Shown in pieces: positions 1 to 8,085 of a stretch of 64,000 nt of DNA. The position numbers were made by a program, and so were the translations under genes. Source of the stretch: Methylobacterium sp. 10 (lineage in GTDB: Bacteria; Pseudomonadota; Alphaproteobacteria; Rhizobiales; Beijerinckiaceae); the NCBI RefSeq assembly GCF_000519085.1, contig NZ_KI912577.1:4706035-4770034 (forward strand), written 5' to 3'. Positions within the stretch are counted from its first letter, which is position 1; the number at the start of each line of letters is the position of its first letter. The notes under the pieces were generated by a model. The model was not told the origin of the DNA. It did no database searches and saw nothing but the letters and a program-made list of their open reading frames with translations.

Positions 1-85
1 CGGATGCGATTGATGTACTTGTTTTGTTCTCATTGCGCAAGGCGGACAGGCACGATTTCAGCCGAAACGAGAACAGACGTCGCCC

Positions 86-2755
86 TTAACGGGCGATCGT
101 CTCCTTAACCGTCTCGACGAGCTGCTTGAGGCTGAACGGCTTGGGCAAGAAGTTGAAATCCTCGCCCTCGGGGAGGTTCTTGCGGAACGCGTCTTCGGCA
201 TAGCCGGAGACGAAGATCACTTTCAGGTCCGGGCGATGCTTGCGCAATTCGCGCAGCAGCGTCGGACCGTCCATCTCCGGCATCACCACGTCGGAGACGA
301 CGAGGTCGATGGTTTGGTCGACATCGCTGATGAGGGCCAGGGCGTCGAGTCCGGAGGCCGCTTCCAGGACCGTGTAGCCCCGTGCCGACAGGGCCCGGCT
401 GTTGACAGCGCGCACCGGATCCTCGTCCTCCACCAGCAGGATCACGCCCTGCCCGGTATGATCGGGCGAGGGCTTGCGCGGGGCGGATTGCCCGCTGCCG
501 GGCTTTTCGAGGTCGCGCGCTCCCCTGAGCCGGCTGGCGGCGACTTCCGCGTTGCTCTGCGGGGCAGCGGAGGCGACGGTGATCTCCGGAACGGGCTCGG
601 CCGCAGGCTCGTGGCGGGGCAGGTAGATGCGGAAGGCCGTGCCACTCCCCACGGTCGATTGCACGTCGATGGTGCCGCCGCTCTGCTTGATGATGCCGAA
701 CACGGTAGAGAGGCCGAGGCCGGTGCCCTTGCCGATGTCCTTCGTGGTGAAGAACGGCTCGAATATCTTTTCCATCACGTCGGGCGGGATGCCTTCGCCG
801 GTATCGAGCACTTCGATAAGGACATGGTCGCCCGCCGGTGCGCCTGGCCTGCGCTCGGTATTCTCCAGACCCTCGAGGATATTGGCGGTGCGGATGAGCA
901 GGCGGCCCCCATTCGGCATCGCGTCGCGGGCATTGACCGCGAGATTGACGATGACCTGCTCGAACTGGTTCACGTCGGCCTTGATCGGCCAGATGTCGCG
1001 CCCGTGCTTGAGGTCGAGGTCGACCCGCTCGCCGAGCAGGCGCTTCAGCAGCAGCGTGAGGTCGGACAGGGCCTCGCCGACATTCATCACCTCCGGGCGC
1101 AGGGTCTGGCGCCGCGAGAAGGCCAGCAGCTGCCGCACAAGGCTGGCTGCCCGATTGGCGTTCTGCTTGATCTGCATGATGTCTTGGAAGGCCGGATCGG
1201 TCGGCCTGTGGCTCGCCAGCAGCAGGTCTGAATAGCCGATGATGGCCTGGAGGACGTTGTTGAAGTCGTGCGCGATGCCGCCGGCGAGCTGGCCCACCGT
1301 ATCCATCTTCTGGGTCTGGGCGATCTGCTGTTCGAGCTGGCGCTGCGCCGTCGTGTCGAGGGCATAAAGGATCACGCGCTCGCGGTCGGCGGGCGTGGCC
1401 GCATCTGCCGCCGCCGATGTGTCGCCGCCGGCCGGGCTGAGCCAGACCCGCGCCGAGCGGTTCCCCGGCCCCGCCAGCGCGACCTCGATCGGCTGCACCT
1501 CAACGGTTCCGTCGGCGGCCTTCATCAGGGCGCTCTCGAGGGCGGCCCGGTCGCGGTCGACCAGCGCTTCCCACATGGTCGGCTCGGTGCCGAGTTCGCC
1601 GCGCCCGTCCGGCACGGTCTGGCGCGGCGTCCCGCCGAACAGCCTGGCGAAGGACGCGTTGGCGCGCGCGATGCGCCCGGTGGGGTCGAGGGTCGCGATG
1701 GCGATGGGGCTGTTGTTGAGGAAGCGGGCAAGCCGCACCTCGGCGGCGCGCTGCGGCTCGTCGCTCTCGGCCCCGGCCGAGCGGTTGAGCACGAAGGTGC
1801 GCGACGGCCCGGGCTTGCCGTCCTGGCCGAAGGCCACGCGGTGATAGAGCCGGGTCGGCAGGGGTTGGCCGTTGCGGCGGCGCAGGTCGAGGTCGAAGCG
1901 ATCGGTGCGGACCTCGCCGGGCAGGCCTTCGGTGGCGGTGAGTACGTCGGCGCTCGGCGCGATCTCGGGCAGGCGCAGTCCGCCCGAGCCCACCGTGGCG
2001 AGGTCGTAGCCGAGCCAGAAGGCCAGCGTCGCGTTCATGTAGACGATGGAGCCCGACGGATCGATGGAGAGGAAGCCGGCCGGCGCATGATCGAGGTAAT
2101 CGATCGCGTGCTGAAGCTCCTGGAAGACGTTCTCCTGGCGCTCGCGCTCATGGGTGATGTCGGTGACCGTCCACAGGGTCGCCGGGAGTCTCGGCCGCTC
2201 CACCGCACGCACGGCGATGCGGAACCAGGCGAAGGCGCGCTCGGTCTCACCCTGGGGCGGGGGCGCCATGCGGATCTCCTCCACATGGCCGCGTCCGTCA
2301 TGGGCCGCCTGGGCCAGACGGTAGACTGCCTCGGACACGTCCGGCGAGCCTACGAAGACCCGCTCCACCGGCTTCAGGTTGGAGAAGGTCTCTCCGCCGG
2401 AGATCCGAAGATAGGCCTCGTTGGCGTAGATCAAGCGGCCGCCATCCTCGACGACGATGGCGCCTTCGGGCGAGGCATCGACGATGGCCTTGGTGATGTC
2501 GTCGCGGCCGGTCTGGCCCGAGAGCTGGAGCGCGCCGATCGCCAGGGCGAACAGGCAGAACACGCCGGCCATGGCGAGCAGGGCGAGTAGCCCGAGGATG
2601 AGCGGCTGCGCCTGCTCGTTGGCAACGAAGGACAGGCCCACCGCCGCGCCGACGAGAAGTCCGGCGAGAACCAAGAGCAACCCGACCCGCCCAGGCCTCT
2701 CCGATCGGTCGATGGCGCTCGACACCGGTTTCGTTGGTCCGCTCACCTCAGCCAT
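86..2755 (-). CDS. cckA: Hybrid sensor histidine kinase CckA
   Basis: Membrane-bound cell-cycle kinase/phosphatase that feeds phosphate through ChpT to CtrA. The 889-residue protein has two N-terminal membrane segments (about 24-45 and 51-76) and PAS-like sensory regions (about 85-200, 210-330 and 340-470). The HisKA H-box is GGIAHDFNN with His496. The ATPase motifs NLAVNARDAMP, DTGEGIPP and GTGLGLSTVFG follow. A C-terminal receiver domain starts at ILLVEDED with phospho-acceptor Asp822. This architecture and the H-box match alphaproteobacterial CckA. The gene stands alone, next to the flagellar operon on the same strand. No CtrA box or GANTC site was seen in its 120-bp upstream gap. Orthology is inferred from the architecture and from ctrA and chpT lying in the same window. 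Confidence 0.93.
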   Translation of the reverse strand: MAEVSGPTKPVSSAIDRSERPGRVGLLLVLAGLLVGAAVGLSFVANEQAQPLILGLLALLAMAGVFCLFALAIGALQLSGQTGRDDITKAIVDASPEGAIVVEDGGRLIYANEAYLRISGGETFSNLKPVERVFVGSPDVSEAVYRLAQAAHDGRGHVEEIRMAPPPQGETERAFAWFRIAVRAVERPRLPATLWTVTDITHERERQENVFQELQHAIDYLDHAPAGFLSIDPSGSIVYMNATLAFWLGYDLATVGSGGLRLPEIAPSADVLTATEGLPGEVRTDRFDLDLRRRNGQPLPTRLYHRVAFGQDGKPGPSRTFVLNRSAGAESDEPQRAAEVRLARFLNNSPIAIATLDPTGRIARANASFARLFGGTPRQTVPDGRGELGTEPTMWEALVDRDRAALESALMKAADGTVEVQPIEVALAGPGNRSARVWLSPAGGDTSAAADAATPADRERVILYALDTTAQRQLEQQIAQTQKMDTVGQLAGGIAHDFNNVLQAIIGYSDLLLASHRPTDPAFQDIMQIKQNANRAASLVRQLLAFSRRQTLRPEVMNVGEALSDLTLLLKRLLGERVDLDLKHGRDIWPIKADVNQFEQVIVNLAVNARDAMPNGGRLLIRTANILEGLENTERRPGAPAGDHVLIEVLDTGEGIPPDVMEKIFEPFFTTKDIGKGTGLGLSTVFGIIKQSGGTIDVQSTVGSGTAFRIYLPRHEPAAEPVPEITVASAAPQSNAEVAASRLRGARDLEKPGSGQSAPRKPSPDHTGQGVILLVEDEDPVRAVNSRALSARGYTVLEAASGLDALALISDVDQTIDLVVSDVVMPEMDGPTLLRELRKHRPDLKVIFVSGYAEDAFRKNLPEGEDFNFLPKPFSLKQLVETVKETIAR

Positions 2756-2875
2756 TTCGGCGCCATTCCACCCTCGACCAATCCCGGTTAGCGCCCGGGC
2801 CGCGTCCGCAGCAAGGGTATCCTCAGGAGGTCACGGACAAGTCTCGTCAAAAAAGGTGCATAAAGCGTGGCGTTT

Positions 2876-3943
2876 TCACGCCGCACGGCGCTTGAGCCGC
2901 ATGACGAAGCCGATCACCTCGGCCACGGCGCGGTAGTGTTCGGCGGGAATTTCGGAATCGATCTCCACCGTGGCGTGGAGCGCCCGCGCCAGCGGTGGGT
3001 TCTCCATGATCGGGACATCGTGCTCCTTTGCGACGGCGCGGATGCGCAATGCCAGAGAATCGACGCCCTTGGCGACGCAGATCGGTGCTGCCATGCCCGC
3101 CTCGTAGCGCAGGGCGACGGCGTAGTGGGTGGGGTTGGTGACGATGACCGTGGCGGTGGGGACGTCCGCCATCATGCGCTTGTTGCCCCGCGAGGCGCGG
3201 ATCTGCCTCATCCGGCCCTTCACCTCGGGATTGCCCTCGCTCTCCTTGTGCTCCTGCTTCATCTCTTCCTTGGTCATGCGCAGCTTCGAGCGCCAGCGGA
3301 AGCGCTGATAGAAGGCGTCGCCCATGGCGATGACTACGAAGATGGCGAGCATGCCGCCGAGAAGCTTGAGGGCGATACCGAGGATCGCGGGCAGCATCGC
3401 CGCCGGGTCGAGCCGGGCGAAGACCTCGAGCCGGTCGCGCTCGTTCCACAGGATGGTGCTCGCGACGACCCCCACCAGCATCAGCTTGGCGAGCCCCTTG
3501 AGGAACTGGACCAGGGCCTCGATGCCGAAGATGCGCTTGATGCCGGCCATCGGCGAGATGCGATCGAATTTCGGCATTAGGGCATCGGTGGAGAAGACCA
3601 GCGGGTGCTGGACGAGACCGCCAGCGAGGCCCGCGATGACCACGAGGCTCACGGGGATCAGCAGCGCCTGGCCACAGATCAGCAGCATCCGCATCCCCAT
3701 CTCGGTATAAGCGGTGGGGTCGGAGGGAACCTGATGCGCGTTCATCAGGAAGGCGCGCAGGCTGACGACGAGGTCCTTCGCGATCGTGCTCGACGCCAGC
3801 AGCAGCGCCATCGTGAAGGCGGACAGGATGAAGAAGGTGTTGACCTCAATGCTGTTGGCGACGTTGCCTTGCTCGATCGCCTTCTCGATGCGCCGTTGAG
3901 TTGGCTCTTCTGTCTTGTCTTCCTGGTCGCTGTCGTCGGACAC
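2876..3943 (-). CDS. flhB: Flagellar export gate protein FlhB
   Basis: Inner-membrane component of the flagellar type III export apparatus that switches substrate specificity. It is 355 residues, normal for the family. The N-terminus has the charged KTEEPTQRRIEKA stretch, followed by four hydrophobic segments (about 35-60, 88-112, 145-165, 185-210). The autocleavage motif NPTH is at residues 270-273, inside TNPTHYAVALRY, so cleavage competence is expected. The start is a GTG codon. It lies 50 bp after fliR and is the last gene of the flgBC-fliE-fliQR-flhB run. Confidence 0.96.
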   Translation of the reverse strand: MSDDSDQEDKTEEPTQRRIEKAIEQGNVANSIEVNTFFILSAFTMALLLASSTIAKDLVVSLRAFLMNAHQVPSDPTAYTEMGMRMLLICGQALLIPVSLVVIAGLAGGLVQHPLVFSTDALMPKFDRISPMAGIKRIFGIEALVQFLKGLAKLMLVGVVASTILWNERDRLEVFARLDPAAMLPAILGIALKLLGGMLAIFVVIAMGDAFYQRFRWRSKLRMTKEEMKQEHKESEGNPEVKGRMRQIRASRGNKRMMADVPTATVIVTNPTHYAVALRYEAGMAAPICVAKGVDSLALRIRAVAKEHDVPIMENPPLARALHATVEIDSEIPAEHYRAVAEVIGFVMRLKRRAA

Positions 3944-3993
3944 GGCTCAGCGCTCCCCTGTCCGGCGCATCGTCGGGCCGTTCGATACCGCCC

Positions 3994-4758
3994 TCATCGC
4001 CCGGTCAACTCGCCGAGATAGCGGCCGATGTCGTCGAGGAAGACGCTCATCATGATGCCGAGGCTGCCGAACAGGATCAGCATGCCGATGAGTACAGAGG
4101 CCGGCACCGCGATGAAGAACACCTGCATCTGCGGCATCAGGCGCGAGAGCACGCCGAGGCCGACGTTGAACAGGATGCCGAAAGCGATGAACGGCGCCGA
4201 GATCTGGACCGCCAGGAGGAAGCCGCGCGCCATCGCCCGCAGGGCGAGCTGGGCCGCCTCGCCCATGGCCAGAACGCCGTTGGGCGGCAGCATCACGTAG
4301 CTCCGGCCAATGGCATCGAGGGCCACGTGGTGCAGGTCGGTGGCGAGGATGAGGGTGATGCCCAGCATCATCAGGAAGTTGCCCAGCGCCGCCTGCTGGC
4401 CGCCCTGGGTCGGGTCCACGGTCATCGCGTAGGACAGGCCGAGCTGCTGCGAGACGATGACGCCCGTGGTCTGCAAGGCGGCCAGCACCATGCGCACGGT
4501 GAGGCCGAGGACGAGGCCGATCAGCAGTTCGCCGATGAGGAGCGAGATCAATCCGGGGCCCGCAAGCGAAGCGCCCTGCATCGGCAGCAGCGGGCGCACC
4601 ATCGGGAACAGGATCAGCGAGACGAGGAGCGCGAAGGCGAGACGGATGCGCGGCGAGACGGATTGTTCGCCGAGCCCCGGCAGCAGCATCATCAGCGTGC
4701 CGATGCGCGCGAAGGTGAGCAGGTAGGCCGCCGCGATGCCGGGCAGGAGCAGGTTCAT
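3994..4758 (-). CDS. fliR: Flagellar biosynthesis protein FliR
   Basis: Polytopic membrane protein of the flagellar type III export gate, which packs with FliP and FliQ. It is 254 residues with about six hydrophobic segments. The N-terminus MNLLLPGIAAAYLLTFARIG and the internal LPGLGEQSVSPRIRLAFAL are typical of FliR. It follows fliQ by 31 bp and precedes flhB, the usual fliQ-fliR-flhB order. A different reading frame across the same DNA gives a similar-length but arginine-rich product and was discarded. Confidence 0.95.
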   Translation of the reverse strand: MNLLLPGIAAAYLLTFARIGTLMMLLPGLGEQSVSPRIRLAFALLVSLILFPMVRPLLPMQGASLAGPGLISLLIGELLIGLVLGLTVRMVLAALQTTGVIVSQQLGLSYAMTVDPTQGGQQAALGNFLMMLGITLILATDLHHVALDAIGRSYVMLPPNGVLAMGEAAQLALRAMARGFLLAVQISAPFIAFGILFNVGLGVLSRLMPQMQVFFIAVPASVLIGMLILFGSLGIMMSVFLDDIGRYLGELTGR

Positions 4759-4789
4759 GAGTCTGCATAGCAGCGCCCGGCCCGGCGCG

Positions 4790-5056
4790 TCATCCGCCGG
4801 ACACGATGCGGGCGGCGATGCGGGTCATGTAGCCGGCGAGCGCATCGCCCATGAAGGGCAGCATGAACAGAAGCGCCGCGAAGACGGCGACGATCTTGGG
4901 CACATAGATCAGCGTCTGTTCCTGGATCTGCGTCAGCGCCTGGAGCAGCGACACGACGAGGCCGACCACGAGGGCGACGATCATCAGCGGCCCCGCGACC
5001 TTGAGGAAGACGAAGATCCCGTCTCGGGAGACGTCGAGAATGGCAAGGCCGGTCAT
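4790..5056 (-). CDS. fliQ: Flagellar biosynthesis protein FliQ
   Basis: Small export-gate protein with two membrane helices. It is 88 residues, the family's normal length. The segments are about residues 16-38 (VFLKVAGPLMIVALVVGLVV) and 50-70, joined by the conserved QALTQIQEQTLIYVPKI motif. It sits 31 bp upstream of fliR. A 209-bp gap separates it from fliE and holds a large imperfect palindrome, so it may have separate transcript stability or its own promoter. Confidence 0.95.
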   Translation of the reverse strand: MTGLAILDVSRDGIFVFLKVAGPLMIVALVVGLVVSLLQALTQIQEQTLIYVPKIVAVFAALLFMLPFMGDALAGYMTRIAARIVSGG

Positions 5057-5116
5057 GGAAGCGAACTCACGGATTGTATCGGGGCGGCGGCGATCTCGGC
5101 CGGAATTCTCGTCTGC

Positions 5117-5234
5117 CCCCTTATCCCGAGGTGACGGAACAGAGCGGAGGCCTCGAAGGAGGGCTGCGTTTCGCTCGTCGGGCTCTGGAGGCCTTCTTCG
5201 GGGCCCGCTGACGGGGCACCTCAGGACGAGGAGG
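5117..5234. repeat. REP-like imperfect palindrome in the fliE-fliQ gap
   Basis: The left half reads CCTTATCCCGAGGTG and, further in, GGCCTCGAAGGAGGGCTGCG. The right half carries their imperfect reverse complements, GGAGGCCTTCTTCGGGGCC and GCACCTCAGGACGAGG. The whole folds into one long stem. From general knowledge, words like CCTGAGGTG and CTCGAAGGAGGGCT recur between genes in Methylobacteriaceae, which suggests a dispersed REP/BIME-type element. Copy number could not be checked. Confidence 0.6.
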
Positions 5235-5265
5235 CGGGTAGGAGGGCAAAGAAGAGCGGTGGCGA

Positions 5266-5583
5266 CTAGATCTGCATCCGCATGATTTCCTCATAGGCGG
5301 AGATCACGCGGTCGCGGACGGCGACCAGGGTCTGCAGGGCCGTCTCGCTCTCGGCGACGGCGGTCACCACGTCGACGACGTTGGCCTTGCCGCCCGCCAC
5401 CGACAGGGCCTGGGCATCGGCCTTCGCGCCGCTCTCGCCGATCTTGTCCATGGCCGAGGTGAGCAGTGAGGTGAACCCGCCATCCGCCCCCGAGGTCGGG
5501 GCGATCCTGGGCGTGCCGCCCTTCATGCCGCCGATGTTCTGGACGGCGGCGTAGGCTCCTGCGGCGAAGGCGTTGGTCGGCAT
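5266..5583 (-). CDS. fliE: Flagellar hook-basal body complex protein FliE
   Basis: Periplasmic adaptor between the MS ring and the proximal rod. It is 105 residues, the normal size. It has a variable glycine-rich N-terminus, the central FTSLLTSAMDKIGESGAKAD, and the conserved C-terminal ESETALQTLVAVRDRVISAYEEIMRMQI-type ending, which places the amphipathic polymerisation helix at about residues 72-105. It starts 29 bp after flgC and is clearly in the same operon. Confidence 0.94.
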   Translation of the reverse strand: MPTNAFAAGAYAAVQNIGGMKGGTPRIAPTSGADGGFTSLLTSAMDKIGESGAKADAQALSVAGGKANVVDVVTAVAESETALQTLVAVRDRVISAYEEIMRMQI

Positions 5584-5612
5584 GGCGGCGGACTTTCGGG
5601 AGAGGAAGAGCG

Positions 5613-6023
5613 TCAGGCCTTGAGGATGGCGAGGGTGGCGTTGATCATCTTGCGGGTCGCGGTGACCATGTTCAGGTTGGCCTCGTAGGAGCGCTGGGCC
5701 TCGCGCATGTCCATGTTCTCGATCAGCCCGTTGACGTTGGGCATCCGCACCTCGCCGCGCGCATCGGCGCTGGGATTTCCCGGATCGTACTTGGTGCGGA
5801 ACGGCGATGTATCCCGCCTCACCCGCCCGGCCTCGATCAGCGACGCGCCGGTCTCACGGTCGATATGCTGGGTGAAGGTGGGGATCTTGCGCCGGTAGGG
5901 TTCGGCGCCGACCCCGCTCGGGGCCGAATCCGCATTGGCGATGTTCTCGGCGATGATCCGCATCCGGCCCGACTGGGCCTTGAGGCCGGATGCCGCGATG
6001 GTCAGGGATTTCAGGAATTCCAC
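5613..6023 (-). CDS. flgC: Flagellar basal-body rod protein FlgC
   Basis: Proximal rod subunit. With the GTG start at 6021-6023 it is 136 residues and begins VEFLKSLTIAASGLKAQ, the normal FlgC N-terminus. The rod signature RMRIIAENIANADS follows at about residues 18-31. The C-terminus MREAQRSYEANLNMVTATRK is the conserved rod/hook C-terminal helix. The reading frame stays open upstream to 6434, but that extension is the arginine-rich antisense-like frame of flgB and was excluded. It lies 35 bp after flgB. Confidence 0.95.
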   Translation of the reverse strand: MEFLKSLTIAASGLKAQSGRMRIIAENIANADSAPSGVGAEPYRRKIPTFTQHIDRETGASLIEAGRVRRDTSPFRTKYDPGNPSADARGEVRMPNVNGLIENMDMREAQRSYEANLNMVTATRKMINATLAILKA

Positions 6024-6058
6024 GGCGCGTACTCCGCAAGCTCGGGGGGGCGGTACGA

Positions 6059-6484
6059 TCAGCGCTTGCCGATGGCGATCTTCAGCTTGTCGAGGCTCTT
6101 CTGGTACATCGTCGCGGCGAGCTGATAATCGGCCTGGTTGTCGCCGGCCTTCATCATCTCCTCCTCGAGATTGACCCCGTTCCCGCTCGGCCTGATCTCG
6201 AACCCGTTGAAGCGGCGCGGCTCCGCGCCCGGGCCTTCGGGGCCGCCGTTGAGGGCGATGTGAGCCGGGCTGGTGACGGCGAGGCCCGAGTTGCCGCCCG
6301 TGGATCCGGAGGGCTGGGCGAGGTCGCCGGTCCCGCCGCCGAAGCTGGGGCTCGCCAGATCGCGCGGCTTGAAACCCGGCAGGTCGGCGTTTGCGACGTT
6401 CTCGGCGAGCAGCTTCTGGCGCGTCTGATGCCACTGCATCCGCGTGCGAAGCATGGAGAGGATGGGAAGATCGGTGACGGACAC
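6059..6484 (-). CDS. flgB: Flagellar basal-body rod protein FlgB
   Basis: Proximal rod protein and first gene of the minus-strand flagellar operon. The chosen GTG start (6482-6484) gives 141 residues beginning VSVTDLPILSMLRTRMQWHQ, followed by the rod motif KLLAENVANADLPGFKPRDL. The C-terminus ADYQLAATMYQKSLDKLKIAIG matches the family. An ATG at 6550 would add 22 residues (MEAADFAHRSG) that do not look like FlgB. Two CtrA boxes lie directly upstream, at 6553-6567 and 6612-6626, so direct CtrA control is likely. Confidence 0.94.
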   Translation of the reverse strand: MSVTDLPILSMLRTRMQWHQTRQKLLAENVANADLPGFKPRDLASPSFGGGTGDLAQPSGSTGGNSGLAVTSPAHIALNGGPEGPGAEPRRFNGFEIRPSGNGVNLEEEMMKAGDNQADYQLAATMYQKSLDKLKIAIGKR

Positions 6485-6552
6485 GGTGCTCGGAGCCCCT
6501 CGGCGCCGCCGGACGACCCCGGAGCGATGGGCAAAATCTGCCGCCTCCATGG

Positions 6553-6567
6553 TTAACGTCCGGTTAA
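6553..6567. promoter_or_regulatory. CtrA box 1, flgB-fliO divergent promoter
   Basis: TTAA CGTCCGG TTAA is an exact match to the full CtrA consensus TTAA-N7-TTAA. It lies about 70 bp upstream of the flgB start and overlaps the less likely upstream ATG of flgB. Confidence 0.8.
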
Positions 6568-6611
6568 GAGCCTATCGGCCAGCAGCAGATGCTCGGCGCG
6601 GAAGTTGCCTG

Positions 6612-6626
6612 TTAACGAAGTCTTAA
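6612..6626. promoter_or_regulatory. CtrA box 2, flgB-fliO divergent promoter
   Basis: TTAA CGAAGTC TTAA is a second exact TTAA-N7-TTAA match, followed by CC as in many CtrA sites. It lies 59 bp (start to start) from box 1 and about 90 bp upstream of the fliO-like gene. Either box could serve either direction. Confidence 0.8.
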
Positions 6627-6714
6627 CCTTATTGCCTTCGTCCACCCTGGCCGTGATATCAGGACAACCTGTGCTGCGTAGGGCCTCCGGCCCGAAACCC
6701 GAAAGAGCCCGATC

Positions 6715-8076
6715 TTGTCAGCGTTCTTTAATTCGGACGGCTCCTTTCCGCTCCAATTCCTGATCATATTCGCCGTCATTTTCGCCGTTCTGGCCGCCAT
6801 CGTCCTGATTTTCCGGCGGTTCTCCGGCAGGGGCATGGCCCTGTCGAAATCCGGTCCGCGCGGCCGTCAGCCCCGTCTCGGCATCGTCGACATCTACGAA
6901 CTCGACCGGCAGCGGCAGCTGATCCTGCTGCGCCGGGACAATGTCGAGCATCTGCTCCTCGTCGGCGGCCCCAACGACGTCATCGTGGAGCGCAACATTC
7001 ACCGAGGCGCCGGTGCGCGGCTCCCTCTCGACGAGGCAGCAAGGGTCGAGCCGCTCCCCGAAGAGCCGGTCTTCGATCCTCCGCGGCCTGTCGATCTGCC
7101 CGCGCCGGCCGCTCCGCCGGTCATGCAGCCTCCCGTCTTCGACGAGCCCAGGGCGCCGGCTCCGGAACCGGCTGCGATCGTCAACCCGACCGTCGAACCT
7201 CGTGGCGATGCCGCCCCCGAGGCGAAGCCGGCTTCCCGCTTCACCAAAGCCGATCTGCTGGCGGCAAAGGCTGCGCGACGGAACCCGCCCCCGCTGGCCA
7301 ATCTGAAGCCCGAATCCCCGGACCGGCCTCGGCCGGCGGACACCCAGTCGGACGGCGCCGCCGAACCGATCGTTCCTGCCGTGGAACCTCCAAAGCGGGC
7401 AGCGGTGCCGGAGGCTACACCCGCCCCGGTCGCTTCCGTCGTGATCGAGGCAGCGAGCCCGGAGAAAGCGGCGCGGCCGCAACCTCCCGCGAAACCCGCG
7501 CCGGTCGTGGAGCAGGTTCCCGCCGTTCCGCCGCCCTTGGTCCGGCCGACGAGTTCCCGTCCCGTGGACGCAGCCATCTTGTCCGACATGGCAAGGCAGC
7601 TCGAGGAGGCCCTGCGCCGGCCATCGGCCGCAATCTCCCCGGCTTCCCAGGCCGTCCCCACGACACCGCCTAAGACGCCCCCCGTCGAGCCCAAAGTCGC
7701 GGCAAAGCCCGAACCTCGTCCCGAATCCGTTGCTGCTGAGAAGATTAAGGCGGACCAGCCGATCGACCCGATGGCGGCCGCCATGGCCGCGCCAGCGGAG
7801 GTCCTTCCGAATGAGGCGCCGACGGCTTCTCCGAAGGCCCAGCCGGCTCCTGCCCAGCCGGTGGTCGCAGATGCCGGGCCGAGCGATCCTGCACGGAGCG
7901 AACCGGGTTCAACCGCACCGGACGTGTTCCTTCCGGCCCCGCCGCCTCCTCCCACCCCGCAGCCGGTGCCCGCTCCGAGCCGAGCCGAGCCCACGAGCCA
8001 GAATCCGTTCTCGGTGGAAGAGATCGAAGCGGAGTTCGCACGGCTGCTGGGACGTCCCCTCGACAAGAAGGGCTGA
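6715..8076 (+). CDS. fliO: FliO-like flagellar export protein with long proline-rich tail
   Basis: The N-terminal ~100 residues resemble FliO. There is one membrane helix (about 12-33, FPLQFLIIFAVIFAVLAAIV), then RRFSGRG and a small beta domain IVDIYELDRQRQLILLRRDNVEHLLLVGG that ends NDVIVERNI, as FliO domains do. The remaining ~340 residues are low-complexity Pro/Ala-rich and probably disordered, so at 453 residues it is far longer than a usual FliO. The start is TTG at 6715 (SAFFNSDG); no ATG or GTG precedes the membrane helix in frame. It is divergent from flgB across two CtrA boxes. No fliP follows; it converges on the RND permease gene with a 9-bp gap. Confidence 0.78.
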   Translation: MSAFFNSDGSFPLQFLIIFAVIFAVLAAIVLIFRRFSGRGMALSKSGPRGRQPRLGIVDIYELDRQRQLILLRRDNVEHLLLVGGPNDVIVERNIHRGAGARLPLDEAARVEPLPEEPVFDPPRPVDLPAPAAPPVMQPPVFDEPRAPAPEPAAIVNPTVEPRGDAAPEAKPASRFTKADLLAAKAARRNPPPLANLKPESPDRPRPADTQSDGAAEPIVPAVEPPKRAAVPEATPAPVASVVIEAASPEKAARPQPPAKPAPVVEQVPAVPPPLVRPTSSRPVDAAILSDMARQLEEALRRPSAAISPASQAVPTTPPKTPPVEPKVAAKPEPRPESVAAEKIKADQPIDPMAAAMAAPAEVLPNEAPTASPKAQPAPAQPVVADAGPSDPARSEPGSTAPDVFLPAPPPPPTPQPVPAPSRAEPTSQNPFSVEEIEAEFARLLGRPLDKKG

Positions 8077-8085
8077 CCGCTGCGG

